Assembly: GCA_023150375.1 (NCBI GenBank) | Contig: JAKLLA010000004.1 | Location: forward strand, 62,001-126,000 | From: Burkholderiaceae bacterium | GTDB lineage: Bacteria; Pseudomonadota; Gammaproteobacteria; Burkholderiales; Burkholderiaceae_C | Length of the DNA: 64,000 nucleotides | Reading direction: 5' to 3' | Shown here: positions 50,006-59,727 of the stretch, one piece after another | How positions within the stretch are numbered: position 1 is the first letter of the stretch | How the letters are laid out: each line of letters opens with the position of its first letter | Made by a program: the position numbers and the translations under genes | The notes under the pieces: generated by a model | Told to the model about the DNA's origin: nothing | The model's database searches: none | What the model saw: only the letters and a program-made list of their open reading frames with translations

Positions 50006-50695
50006 ATGACCGCCCCTGCCCCCGCGAGACTGCCCCGCCTGCCATCGCGCCGCCGCCTGGGCGGCGGCCTGCTGGCCCTGGCCGCGCTGGCGGCGCTGGG
50101 CGGCTGCGCCTCGATGAACCAGATCACCGTCGACGTGGCCAGCTTCGGCAGCTGGCCGGCCGGGCGGGCGCCGGGCCAGTACGCGATCGAGCGGCTGCTG
50201 TCGCAGAGCCAGGGCAGCGTCGAGCAGCTGCGCCTCGAGGCGGCTGCGCGCGCTGCGCTCGAGCGGGCGGGCTTCCGGGCCGCGGCCGATGCCGCCTCGG
50301 CCGACGTGCTGGTGCAGGTGGGCAGCCGCGAGGGCCGCGTGCTCGACCCCTGGGCCGACTTCAACTGGGGCTGGCGCCTGGGCCTGTGGCGCGGCTTCGG
50401 CCCGCCGGGGCTGCGCCATGGCGGCGCCTTCGGCTGGTCCATCGGCGGCGCCTGGCCGGTCGAGGCCACCCGCGACGTACGCGAGGTGGCGCTGCAGCTC
50501 CTCGACCGGCCCACGCGCCGCCCGCTCCTCGAGGCGCATGTGCGCTACGAGGCCCGCGTGGTCGGCGACCAGGTGCTGCCCGCGCTGTACGACGCGGCGC
50601 TGCAGGGCTTTCCGAACCTGCCCAGCGGCGAGCGCCGGGTCACCGTCTCGCTGCTGCCCGGGGCTGCGGCGCCGGCGCCGGCGGCTTCGAAGTGA
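50006..50695 (+). CDS. DUF4136 family lipoprotein
   Basis: A 229-residue lipoprotein. A twin-Arg-rich lead and hydrophobic segment end in the lipobox LGGC (LAALAALGGCASMNQI), so it is probably anchored to a membrane facing the periplasm. The mature part has the DUF4136 look: FGSWPAGRAPGQYAIE, AALERAGFRAAADAASADVLVQV, DPWADFNWGWRLGLWRGFG and ALYDAALQGFP. Function unknown. The GGAG before ATG 50006 fits. It ends directly against the DUF6279 stop, the two stops forming TGATCA. Confidence 0.85.
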   Translation: MTAPAPARLPRLPSRRRLGGGLLALAALAALGGCASMNQITVDVASFGSWPAGRAPGQYAIERLLSQSQGSVEQLRLEAAARAALERAGFRAAADAASADVLVQVGSREGRVLDPWADFNWGWRLGLWRGFGPPGLRHGGAFGWSIGGAWPVEATRDVREVALQLLDRPTRRPLLEAHVRYEARVVGDQVLPALYDAALQGFPNLPSGERRVTVSLLPGAAAPAPAASK

Positions 50696-51625
50696 TCACT
50701 CGCCGGCGGTGGCCAGCGCGTGCCGCGCGGCCCCGCGGGCGGCCACCGGCGTGAAGCTGCGCAGGTCGCGCGCCCAGCCGCGCAGGGTCTCGGCGGCCTG
50801 GGCGCGCTGTGCCGGGGTGGTGCGGTTGTGCAGCTCGGCGGCGAAGCGGCACTGGTGGCGGAACAGCTCGCTGCGGTAGCGCTGCATCGCCTCGCTGCTC
50901 GGGCGCACGATGCGCAGCAGGGTCTCGCGCGTGGCGTCGGTGCGGGCCTTGTCGGGCGGCGCGGCGGCGGTTGCCGGTCGCGCCCCGCTGCCCTCGGCGG
51001 CGGCCAGCCGTTCGAGCAGGGCCAGCATCTCGCGCTGGTCGGTCTGGCGCTCGCCCAGCCAGCGCTGCGCGTCCCAGGGCGAGGCGCGGCTGCGCTCGGC
51101 CACGAAGTCGCGCTGGGCCCGGTCGAGCCGCCCGTAGAGCATCTCGGCACGCTCGATCACCCGCTCGGCTGCCGCGCGCTCGCGCGCCTGCGGGTCGGCG
51201 GGCAACTGCTCCTCGCGCCACTCCTGGTTGAGGCGTTCGAAACGCTGCGCGAGGTGGGTGCGCTGCGCCGCGCTCAGGCGGGCGCCGATCGTGGCCACGG
51301 CCGGGGCGGCCTGGGTCAGGTAGAGGTCGCGGCGTCGCTCCAGCGTCTCGATCCAGCCGCAGGCCTGGGCCTCGCCGGCATCGCGCAGCGCCTCGCCGGC
51401 GGCCTGTTCGAGCAGGGCCGCGTCCTCGGCCAGCGCCGCCTGGCGGTGCCAGGCCAGCCACTGCGCCAGCGCGGCGCGTACCGCCGGGGTCTGGGCGTCG
51501 TCGAAGTCGACGTAGCGGTCCAGCCACCAGTAGCCCAGCCACTCGGCCTGCCCGTAGCCCAGCTTCAGTGTGCTGCAGCCGCCCAGCGCCAGGGCCAGCA
51601 AGGCGGCGGTGAGCAGGGCGCGCAT
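50696..51625 (-). CDS. DUF6279 family lipoprotein
   Basis: A 309-residue lipoprotein with signal MRALLTAALLALALGGCSTL, lipobox LGGC, and the family opening LKLGYGQAEWLGYWWLDRYVDFDDAQTPAVR. The rest is mainly charged helix (ETLERRRDLYLTQAAPAV, ERLNQEWREEQLP), ending with RGWARDLRSFTPVA. It is likely periplasmic. The start at 51625 gives a complete signal peptide. It is divergent from glmU. Confidence 0.87.
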   Translation of the reverse strand: MRALLTAALLALALGGCSTLKLGYGQAEWLGYWWLDRYVDFDDAQTPAVRAALAQWLAWHRQAALAEDAALLEQAAGEALRDAGEAQACGWIETLERRRDLYLTQAAPAVATIGARLSAAQRTHLAQRFERLNQEWREEQLPADPQARERAAAERVIERAEMLYGRLDRAQRDFVAERSRASPWDAQRWLGERQTDQREMLALLERLAAAEGSGARPATAAAPPDKARTDATRETLLRIVRPSSEAMQRYRSELFRHQCRFAAELHNRTTPAQRAQAAETLRGWARDLRSFTPVAARGAARHALATAGE

Positions 51626-51703
51626 CGGCCCTTTGCGGCGCCCCAGCGTGCGCCGTGTCACGGCCGACCTGCGCTGCGGCCCGGCACCGTCATGCGGCCG
51701 GCC

Positions 51704-51709
51704 GATAAT
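51704..51709 (+). promoter_or_regulatory. Probable -10 box of glmU
   Basis: GATAAT at 51704-51709, 40 bases before the glmU ATG and in the divergent spacer, is the clearest -10-like hexamer. No matching -35 was found in the GC-rich stretch upstream. Confidence 0.4.
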
Positions 51710-51749
51710 GGCAGATTCTTCGCAAGGCAAGCATTCCAAGGATCTGCGC

Positions 51750-53156
51750 ATGAGCCTCGACGTCGTGATCATGGCCGCCGGCAAGGGCACCCGGATGAAA
51801 TCGTCGCGGCCGAAGGTGCTGCACACCCTGGCCGGTCGGCCTCTATTGCAGCACGTTCTCCAGATGAGTGCAGGCCTGGGCGCCGAACGCCTCATCACCA
51901 TCACCGGCCATGGCGCCGAAGCCGTCGAGGCCGAGATGCGCGCCGCGCTGCCCGACGCCCCGCTGGCCTTCGTGCGCCAGGAGCCCCAGCTGGGCACCGG
52001 CCACGCCGTGCAGCAGGCCGTGCCGGAGCTGGCCGAGTCCGGCAGCACCCTGATCCTCAACGGCGACGTGCCGCTGGTGCGCGCCGAGACCGCCCGCGCG
52101 TTGATCGAGGCCTGCGGTGGCGAGCGGCTGGTGCTGCTCACCGTGCTGCTGGCCGACCCCAGCGGCTACGGCCGCATCCTGCGCGATGCCAGCGGCGAGC
52201 GCGTGCTGGCGATCGTGGAGCACAAGGACGCCACGCCCGAGCAGCGCGCCATCCGCGAGGGCTACACCGGCATGATGGCCGCCCCCACCGCCCACCTGAA
52301 GCGCTGGCTGGCCAACCTGAAGAACGAGAACGCGCAGAAAGAGTACTACCTGACCGACATCGTCGCGATGGCCGAGGCCGAGGGCGTGCCGGTGGTGGCC
52401 ACCCTGGCCTCGGGCGAGACCGAGGTGCTGGGCGTGAACAGCCCGGTGCAGCTGGCCGACCTGGAGCGCCGCTTCCAGCAGCAGCAGGCCGAGGCGCTGA
52501 TGGAGGCCGGCGTGCGCCTGCGCGACCCGGCCCGCTTCGACCTGCGCGGCGCGCTGCGCTGCGGCCGCGACGTGGAGATCGACGTCAACTGCATCTTCGA
52601 AGGCGAGGTCGAGCTCGGCGACGAGGTGCGCATCGGCGCGAACTGCGTGATCCGCAATGCGAAGATCGCCGCCGGCGCGGTGATCCACCCCTTCACCCAC
52701 ATCGATGGCGAGGCCGCCGGCGTCGAGATCGGCGAGGGCGCGCTGATCGGCCCCTTCGCCCGGCTGCGCCCCGGTGCCCGGCTGGGGGCGCAGGTGCACA
52801 TCGGCAACTTCGTCGAGGTGAAGAACTCGACGCTGGCGCGCGGCGCCAAGGCCAACCACCTGGCCTACCTGGGCGACGCGGTGGTCGGCCAGCGCGTCAA
52901 CTACGGCGCCGGCAGCATCACGGCCAACTACGACGGTGCCAACAAGCATCGCACCACCCTCGGGGACGATGTGCATGTCGGCTCCAACTGCGTGCTGGTC
53001 GCGCCGGTGACCGTCGGTGCGGGCGCGACCATCGGCGGCGGCTCGACCATCACCAAGGACGTGCCCGCCGGCCAGCTCGCCGTGGCGCGTGGCCGCCAGG
53101 CCTGCCTGAGCAACTGGACCCGCCCGGTCAAGGCCGCCGGGAAGCCGGCCGACTGA
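51750..53156 (+). CDS. glmU: Bifunctional N-acetylglucosamine-1-phosphate uridyltransferase / glucosamine-1-phosphate acetyltransferase
   Basis: A 468-residue enzyme. The pyrophosphorylase domain has VVIMAAGKGTRMKSSRPKVLH and QLGTGHAVQQAVPEL; from about residue 255 the left-handed beta-helix with hexapeptide repeats (DVEIDVNCIFEGEVELGDEV, VRIGANCVIRNAKI), HLAYLGDAVVG and NYGAGSITANYDGANKHRT follow. It makes UDP-GlcNAc for peptidoglycan and LPS. Start 51750 matches the family. glmS in the same window supplies glucosamine-6-phosphate. Confidence 0.97.
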   Translation: MSLDVVIMAAGKGTRMKSSRPKVLHTLAGRPLLQHVLQMSAGLGAERLITITGHGAEAVEAEMRAALPDAPLAFVRQEPQLGTGHAVQQAVPELAESGSTLILNGDVPLVRAETARALIEACGGERLVLLTVLLADPSGYGRILRDASGERVLAIVEHKDATPEQRAIREGYTGMMAAPTAHLKRWLANLKNENAQKEYYLTDIVAMAEAEGVPVVATLASGETEVLGVNSPVQLADLERRFQQQQAEALMEAGVRLRDPARFDLRGALRCGRDVEIDVNCIFEGEVELGDEVRIGANCVIRNAKIAAGAVIHPFTHIDGEAAGVEIGEGALIGPFARLRPGARLGAQVHIGNFVEVKNSTLARGAKANHLAYLGDAVVGQRVNYGAGSITANYDGANKHRTTLGDDVHVGSNCVLVAPVTVGAGATIGGGSTITKDVPAGQLAVARGRQACLSNWTRPVKAAGKPAD

Positions 53157-53205
53157 CGATGCCGCGCAGGCACCCGTGCGGCCGCGCCCCGGCGGGGCTG
53201 CCGAG

Positions 53206-53670
53206 ATGACGCGGGCCGTGCCCACCGCGGCGGCGGCGCGTGCGGCCGAGCTCGACGCCGAGGTCGAGCGCCACCGTGGCGCGCTGCCCGACGGCCCGGT
53301 GGCCGACGATGCACCGCTCACGCTGCCGCTGCCGCTCGATCCCACCCATTACGCCCTGCTCGGTCTCGAGGAGCAGGCCGACGCCGCCGCGGTCGACGCG
53401 GCGGTGCAGCGCCTGGCCGCCTCCGGCGAGGCGTCGGATGCCGCCCGGCGTCTGGCTGCGGCGGTGCTGTCCGACCCGCTGCGCCGTCCGGTCTACGACG
53501 CCTGGCTGGCCCGCGAGCGCGACTGGCAGCGCCGCGCCACGCCGGCGCCCGGGCTGCGCGGCCAGCTGCAGGCGGTACGGCGCCGCCTGCGGGCGCTGCT
53601 GCCGATCCTGCTGACCGCTGCCTTCGGGCTGGGCCTGCTGGCCTGGCTGCTGGCCGGGCGTTCGGCCTGA
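53206..53670 (+). CDS. J-domain-like membrane-anchored protein lacking HPD
   Basis: A 154-residue protein. Residues 48-110 recall a J domain: HYALLGLEEQADAAAVDAAVQRLAA, then RRLAAAVLSDPLRRPVYDAWLARE. The HPD tripeptide needed to stimulate DnaK is absent (the place reads QRLAASGEASDAA). A single membrane helix, LRALLPILLTAAFGLGLLAWLLAG, ends the protein. It follows glmU by 49 bases and may be cotranscribed. Tethering of a non-canonical J-like domain is the best reading; no family name is known to me. Confidence 0.6.
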   Translation: MTRAVPTAAAARAAELDAEVERHRGALPDGPVADDAPLTLPLPLDPTHYALLGLEEQADAAAVDAAVQRLAASGEASDAARRLAAAVLSDPLRRPVYDAWLARERDWQRRATPAPGLRGQLQAVRRRLRALLPILLTAAFGLGLLAWLLAGRSA

Positions 53671-53719
53671 GGTGCGCAGCGCGCGCCTCGGGACGGCCTT
53701 GCCTGCGATCCTTGCATCG

Positions 53720-54208
53720 CTAACCCGGCGGGGCCGGCGGCAGCGTGATGGCCAGCCCCGCCTTGGCCCGGTGCACGCTGAAGAAGCAGCGCACATTGCG
53801 CACATTGGCGTCGTCGGTGAACAGCCGCCTGGCCAGCGCCTGGTAGGCCGGCATGTCCGCCACCTGGGCAATCAGCACGAAATCCGGCCCCCCATTCGTC
53901 CGATAACACTGCTGCACACCCGCATCGGCCACCGCGCGGGCCTCGAAGGCGGCCAGCCGCTCGGCCGACTGGGTGTCCAGCGTCACCTCCACGATCGCGG
54001 TCAGCCCGTGGCCCAGCGCCTGCGGCGACAGCACCGCCACGGTGCGCTCGATCACCCCGGCCTCGGCCAGCCGGCGGATGCGCCGCAGCCCGGTGGCCGG
54101 CGACACATGGGCCGCCTCCGACAGGGCCTGGTTCGAGCGGCCCGCGTCGCGCTGCAGTTCGGCCAGCAGGCGCAGGTCGATGGCGTCCACCGAGATCGGG
54201 GGGGTCAT
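53720..54208 (-). CDS. Lrp/AsnC-family transcriptional regulator
   Basis: A 162-residue regulator. The N-terminal HTH (DAIDLRLLAELQRDAGRSNQALSEAAHVSPATGLRRIRRLAEAGVI) and the RAM/ligand-binding domain (AIVEVTLDTQSAERLAAFEARAV, TNGGPDFVLIAQVADMPAYQALARRLF) are complete. The start at 54208 is chosen; an upstream ATG at 54253 adds 15 residues that overlap a probable operator. It is divergent from glmS. Ligand unknown; an amino acid is typical of the family. Confidence 0.93.
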   Translation of the reverse strand: MTPPISVDAIDLRLLAELQRDAGRSNQALSEAAHVSPATGLRRIRRLAEAGVIERTVAVLSPQALGHGLTAIVEVTLDTQSAERLAAFEARAVADAGVQQCYRTNGGPDFVLIAQVADMPAYQALARRLFTDDANVRNVRCFFSVHRAKAGLAITLPPAPPG

Positions 54209-54281
54209 GCAATAAAACTCCAAACGACTGTCGATCGTGAACGATACGTGCATCGCACTGCTGCGTCGAGGAATTATTGCG
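54209..54281. promoter_or_regulatory. Inverted repeat GCAATAA/TTATTGC at the Lrp/AsnC gene, possible autoregulatory site
   Basis: GCAATAA (54209-54215) touches the regulator's start codon, and TTATTGC (54275-54281) mirrors it 59 bases away. The stretch is the most A/T-rich part of the region. Lrp-type octamers often bind such spaced symmetric sites; this could also affect glmS (start 54392). Confidence 0.45.
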
Positions 54282-54391
54282 TGAACCGTGACATTTGGAT
54301 GATTCCTTTCATGCGGACCCGCCTACCATCGCGGCCAGCCGGATGCGCGGGGTGCGCGTCCCTTTCACCCGTCGTCCAGGGGTAGCGTCTC

Positions 54392-56251
54392 ATGTGTGGC
54401 ATCGTCGGCGCCGTCAGCCAGCGCAACATCGTTCCCATCCTCATCCAGGGCCTGCAGCGTCTCGAGTACCGCGGCTACGACTCCTGCGGCGTCGCGGTGC
54501 ACCAGGGCGGCGAGCTGCGCCGCAGCCGCAGCACCTCCCGCGTGGCCGAGCTCGGCGCGATGGTGCAGCAGGACGGCATCGAGGGCCTGGTCGGCATTGC
54601 CCACACCCGCTGGGCCACCCACGGCGCCCCGGCAGTGCACAACGCCCACCCGCACTTCAGCCACGGCGTCGGCCAGGAGGCCAAGAGCGCCCGTGCCGGG
54701 CGCATCGCGCTGGTGCACAACGGCATCATCGAGAACCACGAGGAGCTGCGTGCCGACCTGAAGGCGCGTGGCTACGAGTTCACCAGCCAGACCGACACCG
54801 AGGTCATCGCCCACCTGATCGACTCGATCTACGAGGGTGACCTGTTCGACGCGGTGCAGCGCGCCATCGTCCAGCTCCAGGGCGCCTACGCCATCGCCGT
54901 GTTCTGCCGCGAGGAGCCGCAGCGCGTCGTCGGCGCCCGCGAGGGCTCGCCGCTGGTGCTGGGCGTGGGGCAGGGCGAGAACTTCCTGGCCTCCGACGCG
55001 ATGGCGCTGGCCGGCGTGACCGACCAGATCATCTACCTCGAGGAGGGCGACGTGGTCGACCTCCAGCAGGGCAAGTACTGGGTCACCGCCCGCCAGGGCG
55101 ATGCCTTCGTGCGCGTCGAGCGGCCGGTGCGCACCGTGCATGCCCACAGCGGCGCGGCCGAGCTCGGCCCCTACCGCCACTACATGCAGAAGGAGATCTT
55201 CGAGCAGCCGCGCGCCATCGCCGACACGCTCGAGGGCATCGAGGCCATCACCCCGACGCTGTTCGGCGACAAGGCCGCCGAGATCTTCCCGCAGATCGAC
55301 CGCGTGCTGATCCTGGCCTGCGGCACCAGCAGCTACGCCGGCCTGACCGCCAAGTACTGGCTCGAGAGCATCGCCAAGATGCCCTGCGCGGTCGAGATCG
55401 CCAGCGAGTACCGCTACCGCGAGAGCGTGCCCGACCCGCGCACCCTGGTCGTCACCATCAGCCAGAGCGGCGAGACCGCCGACACCCTGGCCGCGCTCAA
55501 GCACGCCCGCGCCCAGGGCATGACGCACACGCTGACCATCTGCAACGTCGCCACCAGCGCGATGGTGCGCGAGTGCGAGCTGGCCTTCATCACCCACGCG
55601 GGCGTCGAGATCGGCGTGGCCTCCACCAAGGCCTTCACCACCCAGCTGGTGGCGCTGTTCCTGCTGACCCTGGTGCTGGCCAAGCAGCGCGGCAGCATCC
55701 CCGAGACCGGCCTGGAAGCCGGCCTGCGCAACCTGCGCCACCTGCCCGCCGCGGTGCAGTCGGTGCTGGCCCTCGAGCCGCAGATCATGGCCTGGGCCGA
55801 CGGCTTCACCGGCAAGCAGCACGCCCTCTTCCTGGGACGCGGCCGGCACTACCCGATCGCGCTGGAAGGTGCGCTCAAGCTCAAGGAAATCAGCTACATC
55901 CACGCCGAGGCCTACCCCGCCGGCGAGCTCAAGCACGGCCCGCTGGCGCTGGTCGATGCCGAGATGCCGGTGGTCACCATCGCCCCGGCCGACGACCTGC
56001 TGGAGAAGCTCAAGAGCAACATGCAGGAAGTGCGCGCCCGCGGCGGCCAGCTCTACGTCTTCGCCGACGCCGACACCCGCATCGTCGGCAGCGAAGGCGT
56101 GCACGTCATCCGCATGCCCGAGCACTACGGCGCCCTCAGCCCCATCCTGCACGTGGTGCCGCTGCAGCTGCTGGCCTACCACACCGCCTGCGCACGCGGC
56201 ACGGACGTGGACAAGCCGCGCAACCTGGCCAAGAGCGTGACGGTGGAGTGA
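54392..56251 (+). CDS. glmS: Glutamine:fructose-6-phosphate aminotransferase (isomerizing)
   Basis: A 619-residue enzyme. Catalytic Cys2 in [12 protein letters not shown] opens the glutaminase domain (1-240, with [10 protein letters not shown] and [11 protein letters not shown]); two SIS domains follow ([55 protein letters not shown]), ending in [13 protein letters not shown]. It makes glucosamine-6-phosphate, the first step towards UDP-GlcNAc. The upstream spacer shows an Lrp-like repeat but no glmS ribozyme. Slightly longer than the E. coli enzyme (609). Confidence 0.97.
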   Translation: MCGIVGAVSQRNIVPILIQGLQRLEYRGYDSCGVAVHQGGELRRSRSTSRVAELGAMVQQDGIEGLVGIAHTRWATHGAPAVHNAHPHFSHGVGQEAKSARAGRIALVHNGIIENHEELRADLKARGYEFTSQTDTEVIAHLIDSIYEGDLFDAVQRAIVQLQGAYAIAVFCREEPQRVVGAREGSPLVLGVGQGENFLASDAMALAGVTDQIIYLEEGDVVDLQQGKYWVTARQGDAFVRVERPVRTVHAHSGAAELGPYRHYMQKEIFEQPRAIADTLEGIEAITPTLFGDKAAEIFPQIDRVLILACGTSSYAGLTAKYWLESIAKMPCAVEIASEYRYRESVPDPRTLVVTISQSGETADTLAALKHARAQGMTHTLTICNVATSAMVRECELAFITHAGVEIGVASTKAFTTQLVALFLLTLVLAKQRGSIPETGLEAGLRNLRHLPAAVQSVLALEPQIMAWADGFTGKQHALFLGRGRHYPIALEGALKLKEISYIHAEAYPAGELKHGPLALVDAEMPVVTIAPADDLLEKLKSNMQEVRARGGQLYVFADADTRIVGSEGVHVIRMPEHYGALSPILHVVPLQLLAYHTACARGTDVDKPRNLAKSVTVE

Positions 56252-56255
56252 GGGG

Positions 56256-56281
56256 AGGAGCGGCGCGGGAGCGCCGCTCCT
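56256..56281. terminator. Hairpin downstream of glmS
   Basis: An 11-bp perfect stem (AGGAGCGGCGC at 56256-56266 with GCGCCGCTCCT at 56271-56281) and a four-base loop five bases after the glmS stop. There is no T-tract, so efficiency is doubtful. Confidence 0.45.
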
Positions 56282-56364
56282 GGCCGACAAGGCCGTGGGC
56301 TTCGACGGTGCTGCTCAGCTTGGCGCGGTCGGAACCCGACATCACCCGCATCAGGTCGAACTGG

Positions 56365-56515
56365 CTCTTCGAGCCGGCCCTTCTGGCCGTGCGGGCCACC
56401 CGCCCCAGGTGGGCTGGCAAGGCGCGGGCGATGGCCTCGGCGATCAGGGTGCCGGGGTCGCGGCGGGTGTCTGCCCACAGATCCACGTACACCACCTCGA
56501 CAAAAACAGGGAGTC
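56365..56515 (-). pseudogene. Scrap of an AAA-type ATPase gene
   Basis: On the minus strand about 45 residues (VEVVYVDLWADTRRDPGTLI, then AEAIARALPAHLGRVARTARR) resemble the segment after Walker A in a family of predicted P-loop ATPases (YVDLWADT-x-RDP). Neither the P-loop upstream nor Walker B downstream is present. The frame is open but has no start. I read it as a residue of an eroded gene beside the truncated nuclease. Confidence 0.55.
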
Positions 56516-56548
56516 GGCGGTCCCGCGCATCGCGGTCACCGCGCCCCG

Positions 56549-57187
56549 TCAGCGCTTGATGAGCTTGAAGCTCACCTGATAGCGGTAGAAGCTGATGCTG
56601 GGCACGGCCACCAGGGCCCAGTGCAGCTTCTGGTCGTCGTCCAGCGCAATGATCGCGCCCTCCACGGTCTGGTGCGGCTCGGCGATCTGCTCCATCACAT
56701 AGCCCATGTAGCGCAGCGTCTGGCCCACCACCGCGTCCGATGCGCGGCCGCGCTTGAGTTCCACCACCAGCAGGTGCTTGCCGTCCTTGCTGATGGCGAG
56801 GATGTCGATGGGCCCCGCGTCGGTGCCGTACTGCTGGCCCACCAGCTCGCCGTCCTCCTCGTAGATCTTGAAGTCCTGGGCCAGCTCGGTCTGCGCCCAG
56901 TTCTTCACCAGGAAGTCCTCCAGGTGCTTCTCCATCGCAAAGGCCACCGGGTCTTCCACCACCGGGTCGGTGGCGACGATGCGGGGCGCGGCCTGGCCGG
57001 GCAGGGCGGCCAGGAACTGCTCGATCTCCTGGTGGTACTCGGTGATGGTGCTCACCGTGCCGATGGATCCGGTGGAGTTGCGCAGCGCCTCGCTCATGGC
57101 CGCGCGGGCTTCGGCACGGCGATGCCATTCACGCGTCATGCTCGGGGCGTGGCCAGTGAACGGCAGGTTGTGGTCGCGCGGACCCAT
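56549..57187 (-). CDS. NucS-like PD-(D/E)XK endonuclease, probably N-terminally truncated
   Basis: A 212-residue frame. The C-terminal half is a NucS/DUF91-type nuclease: EKHLEDFLVKNW, GPIDILAISKDGKHLLVVELKRG with D128, E143 and K145, then VGQTLRYMGYV with Q156. Relatives that I recall have another 130 or so residues before the ALRNSTGSIGT segment, which is near residue 34 here; the preceding part lacks similarity. So the gene probably lost its 5' end, though the nuclease domain looks intact. Start uncertain (57187, 57139 or 57097). Confidence 0.7.
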   Translation of the reverse strand: MGPRDHNLPFTGHAPSMTREWHRRAEARAAMSEALRNSTGSIGTVSTITEYHQEIEQFLAALPGQAAPRIVATDPVVEDPVAFAMEKHLEDFLVKNWAQTELAQDFKIYEEDGELVGQQYGTDAGPIDILAISKDGKHLLVVELKRGRASDAVVGQTLRYMGYVMEQIAEPHQTVEGAIIALDDDQKLHWALVAVPSISFYRYQVSFKLIKR

Positions 57188-57357
57188 CGGCCTTTACCGG
57201 AAGGGGGTGTCGAAATGCTGCCCTGGGCCCCCGGCGGGTACAGGACCATCGCTCTGAATGGGCAGAGCGCCGTGCGGGCCGCGGGCACGTTCAACGCGCG
57301 ACCCCAGTGGCGCATGGCGCCGAATCGCGGCCGGCCCGGCCCGACGCACCGGATCGG

Positions 57358-57580
57358 GTGACCTCCGCTCCTTCCCCGCCACGCTCGCCGCGCTGGAGGC
57401 CGGCAAGATCGTCGGCGAGGGCGAGGTGCCGGAGGTCATCGACATCTGCGACTTCGCGGTCGGTCTGTCGCGCCAGCTGTGCGGCCTCACGATCGCCAGC
57501 GAACGCTCCGGCCGCCGCAGGATGTAGAAGTGGCAGCTGCCTGGGCGTGATCAGCGCGCTTGGCAGGGCCCGGTCTGGCC
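57358..57580 (+). pseudogene. Remnant of an ALDH7-type aldehyde dehydrogenase gene
   Basis: The plus strand reads [20 protein letters not shown], then [18 protein letters not shown], matching piperideine-6-carboxylate/aminoadipate-semialdehyde dehydrogenases (LESGK..GEGxGEVQE and [16 protein letters not shown]). At the equivalent of the MMETWHPLG motif a TAG replaces Glu, and one extra base shifts the frame, after which LGVISAL continues for a few residues. Start and end are missing. This is a clear degraded gene between the nuclease and gcvR-like genes. Confidence 0.72.
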
Positions 57581-57656
57581 TCGGGGATCCCCACCCTGTC
57601 CACCGTCGCCGCCGCGCGGCACACTGGCGGCCCTGCCTGATCCCGGAGCGACCCCG

Positions 57657-58193
57657 ATGCCCACCCATCTCGTGCTGACCGTCATCGCCGCCGACCGGCC
57701 CGGCCTGGTCAGCCAGCTGTCGGACACCATCACCGCCGGCGGCGGCAACTGGCTGGATGCGCGCATGGCCAGCCTGGCCGGGCAGTTCGCCGGCATCCTG
57801 CTGGTGGGGGTGGCCGAGGAGCGGGCCGATGCGCTGGCCGCGGCGCTGCAGGCGCTGCCCGGCCTGCGGCTGGTGGTGCACAAGAGCGCCGCGGACGCGG
57901 CCGGGCCGGGCTCGGCGGCCGAGCCCGCCGGGGCGACGCTGCGCCTCGAGCTGCTCGGCCAGGACCGGCCGGGCATCGTGCGCGACATCTCGCGCGCGCT
58001 GGCCGACCGGCAGGTCAGCATCACCGACTTCCAGACCGAGCGCAGCAGCGGCTCCTTCTCCGGCGAGGCGATGTTCAAGGCCCGGGCGCTGCTGCAGCTG
58101 CCGCCCGGGCTCGATCCCTTCGACCTGCGCCAGGCGCTCGAAGGCCTGTCCGACGAGTGGATGGTCGACCTGGGCGTGCCGCCGGCGGCCTGA
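57657..58193 (+). CDS. ACT-domain protein, GcvR-like
   Basis: A 178-residue protein made of two ACT domains: [21 protein letters not shown] at the start, and [29 protein letters not shown] from about residue 98. This is the architecture of the glycine cleavage system repressor GcvR, which binds glycine and antagonises GcvA. The adjacent serine deaminase gene supports a link to glycine/serine metabolism. Start 57657 has GGAGCGAC upstream. No GcvA partner lies in the window. Confidence 0.88.
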   Translation: MPTHLVLTVIAADRPGLVSQLSDTITAGGGNWLDARMASLAGQFAGILLVGVAEERADALAAALQALPGLRLVVHKSAADAAGPGSAAEPAGATLRLELLGQDRPGIVRDISRALADRQVSITDFQTERSSGSFSGEAMFKARALLQLPPGLDPFDLRQALEGLSDEWMVDLGVPPAA

Positions 58194-58248
58194 AGGTCGG
58201 CCGCGGAATCGGATCATCGGCCGCGCCGCGGGCGCGACGGAGGGGGAC

Positions 58249-59628
<1,380 letters not shown>

Positions 59629-59727
59629 GCACCCTGCGGACGGGCCCGCCGAGAACCCGTGCGCCGGCGCGGCCTGGGCGGCGTCGGCACACTTCGCGTT
59701 CCCATCCGCCCGCCTGCCCGCCCCGCC

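Noticed and set aside
54369-54388. GTCGTCCAGGGGTAGCGT before glmS looked like part of a tRNA (D-arm like)
   Set aside because: No anticodon arm, T-loop GTTC or acceptor stem can be formed around it.
54209-54391. Possible glmS ribozyme upstream of glmS
   Set aside because: The glmS ribozyme is a Firmicutes-type element of about 150 bases; I see none of its conserved core in this short spacer, which holds an Lrp-like repeat instead.
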